Part shown: one piece after another, positions 57,180 to 64,000 of the stretch | Position numbering within the stretch: the first letter of the stretch is position 1 | Layout: each line of letters begins with the position of its first letter | DNA from: Cladorhizidae sp. MBARI D1340-BT2 | Taxonomy: Eukaryota > Porifera > Demospongiae > Poecilosclerida > Cladorhizidae | DNA length: 64,000 nt | Assembly (NCBI GenBank): GCA_028752905.1 | Contig: JAQNBH010000014.1 | Coordinates: forward strand, 24,984,353 to 25,048,352 | Direction: 5' to 3' | Translations under genes and position numbers: made by a program | Notes under the pieces: model-generated | Told to the model about the DNA's origin: nothing | Database searches by the model: none | Seen by the model: only the letters and a program-made list of their open reading frames with translations

Positions 57180-57960
57180 TAAAGGCTTGGACAATAAATC
57201 TGGAATTAGAACCAGACAAAACATGGTTATTTCTAGCTAAGTCTCTCATACAGTTTGTTAAAAATCAATCTTAACTCTAGTTTATTTGTTATTGCCAGCA
57301 CTTGGCATCATCCACCATCTAGACACTTCCTTAGGCTCAATTAAAACTTCCACACTCCATTTTCTCCATGTTTCTACAAGGAAGGAGTGCCACAAGAACA
57401 TGCCATTAACTAAGCATTAAAGATTGCCTTTGACAACTAGATGCTTCAAACAGACACTAAAGCATGACACAATACATATCTTTCTATAGCTTAAAAGAAT
57501 GGATGTTGACGTTTCATTCTGATGTTCTAGCTATGAATAGGTTTGCTAAACTGGAAATATTTACGGATAATGGCCTTGCTATATAACTGGAAATGATCAT
57601 CAAACTCATTATCAAGCAGGTTCTCGTCACTACCTTGCAATCTGTAATGAATATCAAGCAATATACTATTCTTACATACAACAATCCAAGTAATAATATC
57701 ATTTGATATCAATAATTTAATAACAGTGTATAAAGTGAGTACCTAAAGTAATGTGATCTAGGCTTGGGATTAGGTCAACAATGCTAGGGATTAAAGTTTG
57801 GTCATATTTAGGAGTCATGCTAAAAGTTATTGTCTATCTTTTTGTCACGTGTTCGCTCACCACACAATGCCTTGCATTCATTTCTAGTATCTACATACCA
57901 AGTTTCTGTCCAATTCGCCTGTGAGGGCTCACTTCACTCACCAACAACTGCTTCAAGGCC
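57180..57960. repeat. Dispersed repeat family, copy 2
   Basis: Shares TTGGCATCATCCACC, CTTCCTTAGGCTCAATTAAA, CTCCATGTTTCTACAAGG and CAATGCCTTGCATTCATTTC with copies at 40190 and 63290. It abuts the decayed gypsy pol at 57990. Confidence 0.6.
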
Positions 57961-57989
57961 TTTGTGTCGATTCATTGGTTTCTTGTCCA

Positions 57990-58760
57990 TAATGACCAGA
58001 TTAGGTTAACTACATTGGGAGCAGGTGCTTTGGTGAGATCTGACGAGGATAGAAATTGATGCTGGATTGAAGCATGTGTAATACTTGGTGAGTCCCAATA
58101 ATGCTCATACATTATGCTTTGTTTGATAACGTCAAAAATTGAGGACCAACTTAATCTTGCATTTCTCCATGGTTCGATTACATGTCCCAGTTATGAATAT
58201 TTTGGTATTCTGTAATTATATTTTATTGTACAAACCAGCTTTTTGGATGTCATCTAGTGTTTGGCTTAGATGTATATACTAGATGGGCATCTTATGAAAA
58301 TATCATCCAGATAGCCAGTGTATTGTCTTGAAATCCATTGAGGGAGTGATCTAGTAGATTCTAAAATGTAGTAGGAACTCTATTAGCCAATACAGTATTG
58401 CCACATACTTATACTTCTCAAAGTGAGTAAGAAATACTGTATTGTGTCTGTCCTTTTTGTCAGCAGGTACATGGTAGTAACCTTTTGCAAGGTCGAGGTA
58501 TAGATACTGTGCATGTCCAACTTTGTCAATGAGGTCATCCCCATGGAGCATCTGGTATGTTATTCGATAAAATGGAGTTCAATCGATGCTAAACCGAGCC
58601 ATCCTTCTTATGGACAGTGTAGATGAGTTAATTCCACAGACTTATATTTGCTTGTGCTTCTAACATTTGCCTGAGTACAGACCTTACGTTATCTTAACTA
58701 TTCTACATGGTGGTATTCCAAATGGCGGTGCATTACCAGTGTTGATGGAATGTGTTGCTT
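57990..58760 (-). pseudogene. Reverse transcriptase of the gmr1-like element
   Basis: Pieces in order: HSINTGNAPPFGIPP, VHKKDGSV, DDLIDKVGHAQYLYLDLAKG YYHVPADKKDRHNTVF, then SLNGFQDNTLAYLDDIFI with the active-site YLDD (about 58300; the frame slips), and SSSDLTKAPAPNVVNLIW near 58010. These are RT landmarks in the right order. RNase H was not found beyond. Confidence 0.75.
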
Positions 58761-59985
58761 ATGTCATACATCTGGGTGTGTCACTGAAGATGTGTGCTCA
58801 TTTGTTGAGGAGTTACTGAATTTGTTGTGCCTGAGGTGGGTCAAGCTAGCTGCTGATTGTTGTCTACCTACTTTGAACAAGTTCCAGAATAACAACATTG
58901 GCTGAGTCATCATTGTCCTCAGAAATAATGGTGCTGCTAACACAGCTGCTGTCAGGCTATTCGTGTGGGTCAACATATTGAGATGGAACTGCCATTTTTG
59001 GTTCTTATGGTCAGCTATGTCCAATTCATATGACAGAGGAGAAACTTGTTAGGTAATAGAGTATTGCCCGTGCCCCTGAGGAGAGAGTTTATTGGCAGAT
59101 CCAGCATGAGGATCAAGTATCTGGTCATCATCATCAAATGATCTGGGCTGGCATTTGTTTCATACCACTCCTTTGAAGTTTGTTTGGCATCAGTCTCCTT
59201 TTGTTGAGCAATCTTACTCGTGTTCATCAGTTTTTTCTAAACATCAAGGACACAAAATGACTGATTCCAGGGACTTAGACTGTACAGACTAGTCACTGTA
59301 CATGTGTTCAAGTGACCCTCTCATGTTACAACTGTAGAGGAGTTCAAAGGGGAGAACATGGTTGTTCAACAAGGTACCTCCTGATAAGCAAATAGGAGAT
59401 ACGGGAGCATGTCATCCCACTCATTCTTGTTCGAGCAGCTCTTCCTCATCATGTGCTTGAGGGTTTCATTAAAGTGCTCCACCATCCTGTCTGTCTGGGA
59501 ATGGTAGAGCGATATCTTTATATGGTTGGCTTTGAGCATGCTGAGAAGTTCCTCCATCATTTTTGGAGTGAAGTACATGCCACGGTCCATCAGTAGTTCA
59601 TGGGGAATACTGTGTTGAGAGAAGATATCCACTAGGGTTGTGACCACCATTGTCGCATAAATTTGATATAAGTGTACTGGGTTTTTGGTGGCAAAATCCA
59701 TTAAAATATCAAAATAAATTTATTGCCACATTTAGTCGTGGGTAATGGACCAACGATGTCCATGCTGATGCAGTTGAAAAGTTGACCAATGATTGGCATG
59801 GACTTTAAAGGAGCTTTCACCTCGGACTGCTAAGCCATTTGTTGGCATTCGACACTCTTCTAGCAAAGGGTTGTAATATCCCAGGCCAGAAGAAATATTT
59901 TAGAATTTTCCCGGAAGTCCTCTTTTTCCCCATGTGTCCAGCAAGTCAAATGGTATGGGTGAGTTGTACCACCCAGTTCTGTCTG
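58761..59985 (-). pseudogene. Integrase and post-integrase module of the gmr1-like element
   Basis: The zinc region reads LAGHMGKKRTSGKILKYFFW (about 59880-59950), followed by the core 59701-59366: MDFATKNPVHLYQIYATMVV, IPHELLMDRGMYFTPKMMEE, ISLYHSQTDRMVEHFNETLK and LPYLLFAYQEVP. This gives D, D and E positions. The C-terminal module (IAQQKETDAKQ, FLLCHMNWT, DIADHKNQKWQFHLNMLTH) leads straight towards the RT. Confidence 0.8.
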
Positions 59986-60030
59986 GCTTTGGGCAATACT
60001 GGCTGGTGTAGGTCTTCCCCATAAAGAGTT

Positions 60031-61760
60031 TTACTTCAATAAAGTAATATGGCGAGTCTTTCTTTTCTTTTGACTTCTATGCTTAAGAATTACCGTTTTG
60101 TTCAATATCAAAGTCAGGGGCATCGAGGTAGTCATCATCAGCTTTTGACAACTGTTGCTGGTGAGCTCTAGCTTCACATGCTTATAGTTCTTTGTCAGCC
60201 TAATCCTGGGTTTAATGTCGAGAGGACTACAGACATCTTTTAAGTCTGTTAGGAGAGCCTCTGATGAAGTGTTGCCGAGGTCATCAATTTGTTGTTGTAG
60301 TGCTGTCCGACATTTCGTGCAGACAGTACCATGAGTGGCTGCTGGCAAGTTCCTGAAATGGCTCCTTCATGAGTTCTCATTAGAAGGGTAAGTCAATCCC
60401 AATGAGGCCATTTCCACCAAGTTATGTACTATAGCCATCTTGCAATGGTTTCTGAAGTGATGTGTAACCATGGCAAGTGGGACTTTGAAAACTTCTGCTT
60501 GTACCAGTCTGACTAGTGTTGTTCCCTTTAGTAGAGCATTTAGTTAAACTATATCCACTTTAATCACAGATTTTGATGTTCAAAGTATACTCTGTCCACA
60601 AAAAGTGCATCTTCCTGTTTCTCAGATGGAATGAGATATACTTTGTTAGGGCTTTCTGCACTGAGGTACCCCCTGCCCTTACAATTAAAATACATTGGGC
60701 CTTTTTTACTGTCAAACTATTGTTGATGGTCTTTTTTCATCAATTGTGGGAAATATTGTATTTGCTATCAGTTTTCTTGACAGCACCTTTGGTCAAATCA
60801 CTGGAGGAAGTAGACGGTCGAGTAGGAGACTGCTGATATCTTAGTTTGTGAATATCATTGTGGTTGTGACGTAGAGCATCTAGTTTGCTCTTCTTGATCC
60901 TGACTGAGGTCAGTACGAGGCATTAATCTAGTAAGGCATTAATCTGGAATCTGGCCTGCCTCATGTGTACCATTTTAGGCTCCTTGTCATGAACCTAACA
61001 TGTGATAAGATTATTGTTGAGGTTGTAAAATTGATCAAGTGTGAACTCTTCCATCACTTCTGCTGGGATAGTACATCCTTCAATTGCGAATGCTTAAGTC
61101 AAGAGATGGCTCAGACTTATCGGTTTTCCTGGATGTCTCCCACCATCAATGATGGAATTCCTTTTTGGTAAATCCCAAACCATTTATGAATTCACTACAT
61201 GGTAGTTATCTGTCTGGTCAGCTGGTATGGAGTCACTAGCGATAAGTGCTTCACTGGTGAGAAGTGGGCGTAGATGTGCCATCTGTCCATCTATATTAAT
61301 GTGTATTTTGGCTATCTGTCATTCGAAACTGTTCAAATAATGTTCCGGATTCTCGTTGTTTAAAGCAAAGGAGCTTAGGTGGTCGGGATTGTCACTCAGC
61401 ATTTATTTCTCCAATGATTTTGGCCATTTGCTCATCTCTAGCCTGTTATTTTATCATCTTCATGACGCCGGTTTTCAGCCTCCAGCCAACATTGTTCCAT
61501 TTCTATTTGCTAACTTGGTCATGTTTGGCTTCCTCCTGTCAACATTCATCTTTCCGACATCAATCTTCCTGCATTTGTTGGATGAAGAGTAGAAAAGGAG
61601 CATTGTGGTCAATAGTTGGGGTGTAGCTAGCTTCTTGATAAGAATCGCTCTTGTCCTGGTGCAGTTTCAATCTCTTCTTTGGAACCATTGTTGTTATTTT
61701 CTGTGTTTGTTTTCCCATCATAATGGAGTTTTGGTTAATTTGATTCATCTTCAAGGACAA
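60031..61760 (-). pseudogene. Gag/protease-side remnant of the gmr1-like element
   Basis: Minus-strand pieces include LFEQFRMTDSQNTH and LRPLLTSEALIASDSIPADQ (about 61240-61330), which look like gag capsid helices, and an open frame 60348-60031 with CxxC. Most is unreadable. Placement next to the integrase supports the assignment. Confidence 0.5.
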
Positions 61761-62340
61761 CCACCATTTATGGCAATAAAAATAAGTTCACTCTTTCTAG
61801 ATAAGTAACTACAGTCATCTCTGGGGGACTAATATGCAGACATGCTATGCTATCAAGTTAAAAAACTAAGACAATTGCCAATGGATTGATTGATACACTG
61901 CCACCAGATTTTATGGAAATCCTTGTCGGGGTTCAACTAAGCTTACTCTTAGTTACCTCATTAGCTATTACATAATGCTATCGAGATATATAGTTAAAAT
62001 TCAACAAGCCACAATCATATACACAACTATTATCAACACAAGTTCACAAATACAATAGGAATACAACTCAGACTCAAACTAGCAAGGGTTCATCCTCTAC
62101 AATAACAGAACAGTTGCTTTTATATACAGTTTAACTTGTGTTCACTCAGAAGGATCCAGCCCAAAATAATTACCTACTGATGGATAACAGGTCAACCCCT
62201 GTCAATTACAAGTAATCATGCTATTTCATCGATCTGTTAGATGCTTGGCTGATGGGCATTTCGATCCATGCAAGAGTTGGCTGTCGGAAGTGGCTCAACA
62301 ATACTGGAAACAATAATGCCTGGATCCTCCACACACAAAA
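61761..62340. other. Non-coding; possible LTR of the gmr1-like element
   Basis: On the minus strand a TGGTGGCAGTG near 61905-61915 could be a tRNA-type primer-binding site, which would put a 5' LTR to its right. No second LTR copy was found to test this. Confidence 0.3.
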
Positions 62341-62354
62341 GAGAAGTGGATGTG

Positions 62355-62398
<44 letters not shown>

Positions 62399-62830
62399 TT
62401 AGTCATACATGCTCAGTTTGGCTTTATCATACTGGAAACAATGTTGACTGCATCCCTGGCAGAAGAGAAGAAATGTGTGTGTGTGTGTGTGTGTGCATGT
62501 ATAGTTTGTCATACATGCTCAGTTTGGCTTTATCATGCTGGAAACAATGTTGACTGCATCCCTGGCAGAAGAGAAGAAATGTGTGTGTGTGTGTGTGTGT
62601 GCGTGTGTAGTTTGTCATACATGCTCAGTTTGGCTTTATCATACTGGAAACAATGTTGACTGCATTCCTGGCAGAAGAGAAGAAATGCGTGTGTGTGTTT
62701 GTGTGTGTGTGTGTGTGTGTGTAGTTTGTCATACACACTCAGTTTGGCTTTATCATACTGGAAACAATGTTGACTGCATCCTGCACTGGCAGAAGAGAAG
62801 ATATATGTGTGTGTGTGCGTGTGCGTGTGA
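62355..62830. repeat. Minisatellite of about 105 bp units, each with a (TG)n tract
   Basis: Four units share GTTTGTCATACATGCTCAG, TTTGGCTTTATCATACTGG and GCAGAAGAGAAGAAATG, separated by TG runs of different length. Apparent ORFs (polyVal-Cys) are artefacts. Confidence 0.92.
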
Positions 62831-63289
62831 GAGAGAGATTAAAAAATATAACCAACATGTTATATTACTTGTATTATCAATCTTTGTGCAGTAGTCGTAG
62901 TGTATTATTATAACACTTGATGGGGAGAGGGGAGGTACAAACATGAGGGCTTGGACACAAGGGAGAGGACTCATATTGTGACTGAAAATAACTTGCAGTT
63001 GCTGATAATGCAATTGAGAATTCTTTTGCCATTGGCGAGCTTCAATTTTAATTCCAATCCACCAGATTCATTTAGCTTATCTGTATATAAAAGTATAAAC
63101 TCCATCAAAACCCCAGATAAAGAACTTATATCTGCTAACCAAACATATGAATTCACTTATTATTTAACATGAATCAAGAGTTCCTAGATAATCGTCTGAG
63201 AGTGTTTAGGAATTCCTTTACTACCATGCCTTAGCTCTGTCTAGCCAGATGAGCTAGCAAGCTACATTTCCTGTTTAAAGTATATAGTT
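62831..63289. other. No recognisable gene
   Basis: Short open frames on both strands around 62950-63170 show no family resemblance. Confidence 0.4.
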
Positions 63290-63850
63290 GCCTATTTCTT
63301 ACCTTCATTGCTAGTGCTTGGTGTCATCATGATCAAGAAGTTTATTGGGCTCAGGTAAATCTTCCGCACTCTACCTGTCCATGTTTCAATAGCTGGCAAG
63401 AATTCATAGTGAAGCAGTCTGATTTAGGCACTTTATTTCAACAGATCTATCTGACAAGTTTGCTAGACTGGAAATGATCGCCACTGATAGATTGTTGCTG
63501 GACTGGAAATAATCCTCACTGATAGATTGTTGCTGGACTGGAATGATCATCAAAGTCAATATCTGAGCTGGTACTATTCCTAACCTGGCAGAAGTTTGGA
63601 ACTGTATGGAATATACTACTCTTAGCTACTTCTCTGTATTAAGTTTGAATCTGATGACATCAATAATTTAAGATCAGTCTTAGGCCTGCATCTATGCTTG
63701 AGTAGGACAATATTTAGAACAATGCGATCTAAGGGATTTCATATTATTGCTCCTTCACTTGCCACAAAATGCCTTGTATTCACTACTAGTTATTATTATT
63801 ATTAATGCCTTGCATTCATTAGTAGCTAAAATTAATCCTCTCTCTCTCCA
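63290..63850. repeat. Dispersed repeat family, copy 3, with a small tandem triplication
   Basis: Shares CATTGCTAGTGCTTGG, CTCTACCTGTCCATGTTTC and AATGCCTTGTATTCAC with copies at 40190 and 57180. At 63465-63550 a CTGGAAATGATCGCCACTG-type unit is repeated three times. Confidence 0.65.
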
Positions 63851-64000
63851 TCACATCTTTGCTTGCCTTGCATTGATTAATAGTACCATACCTGAATTGC
63901 AGTAAAATGCTATAGGCTATTAATGTGATATCATCAATCAGAGAGCACTATTAGACATTTTCACACAATTGTCAGCCAATCATAAGTTCAGAACACTATT

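Larger units (their letters stand above)
57990..61760 (-). mobile_element. Ty3/gypsy element with integrase before reverse transcriptase (gmr1-like order), decayed
   Basis: Read leftwards from 61760 the order is gag remnant, linker, integrase zinc region, integrase core, post-integrase module, RT. That is the opposite of canonical gypsy and the same as gmr1-type elements. LTRs were not identified. Frames are heavily damaged. Confidence 0.68.

Noticed and set aside
62350..62894. ORFs rich in Val-Cys and Thr-His
   Set aside because: They are translations of TG/CA microsatellite tracts within a minisatellite.

Overview
The window is eukaryotic DNA, very probably from a sponge (Porifera, demosponge-like). 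It is AT-rich and studded with simple repeats, its introns are often only about 65 bp, and the one long intact gene (2735-4483) resembles an intronless multi-membrane-span family that I associate with sponges. The organism call is inference; no rRNA, tRNA or mitochondrial marker was seen. I saw no CRISPR array, operon or prokaryotic feature.

Host-type genes are few: (1) an intact 582-aa cysteine-rich multi-span membrane protein on + (2735-4483); (2) a five-exon testis-specific-serine-kinase-like (TSSK) gene on - (15094-17975), whose catalytic DFG motif has a stop codon in place of glycine, plus a second copy of its first exon at the left edge (569-730) in a segmental duplication; (3) an HMGL-like TIM-barrel/EF-hand fusion gene on + (41511-43205) broken by frameshifts and one stop; (4) a thiopurine-methyltransferase-like exon on - (55482-56033).

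The rest is mostly a nested cemetery of mobile elements: a Penelope-like element with hammerhead-like ribozyme cores (5128-6540) and decayed terminal repeats elsewhere; a pogo/Tigger remnant (6878-7625); a 3.2-kb TIR element with subterminal palindromes (9075-12230); opposed Ty3/gypsy pieces (19680-24260); two LINE tails; a hAT (DUF4371-type) remnant; a 6-kb Kolobok-like transposon inserted at a TTAA inside a minisatellite (29333-35339) and itself carrying a nested 2-kb ISL2EU-like element (29776-31819); a Helitron-like Rep/Pif1 remnant (37240-39945); a piggyBac-like fragment; a young, GC-rich, nearly complete Ty3/gypsy element with LTRs that differ at one visible base (45727-51131); and a gypsy element with integrase upstream of reverse transcriptase (57990-61760).

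The observations I rate highest are: a tandem array of about 17 hammerhead-like cores (43893-44460) next to a Penelope fragment; a 15-nt perfect complementarity between the LTR and the primer-binding position of the 45727-51131 element, which suggests Tf1-like self-priming; the nested Kolobok/ISL2EU insertion with exact target-site duplications; and the DFG-to-stop change in the TSSK gene. Several frameshifts in otherwise young elements hint that some 'broken' genes may reflect single-base sequence errors.
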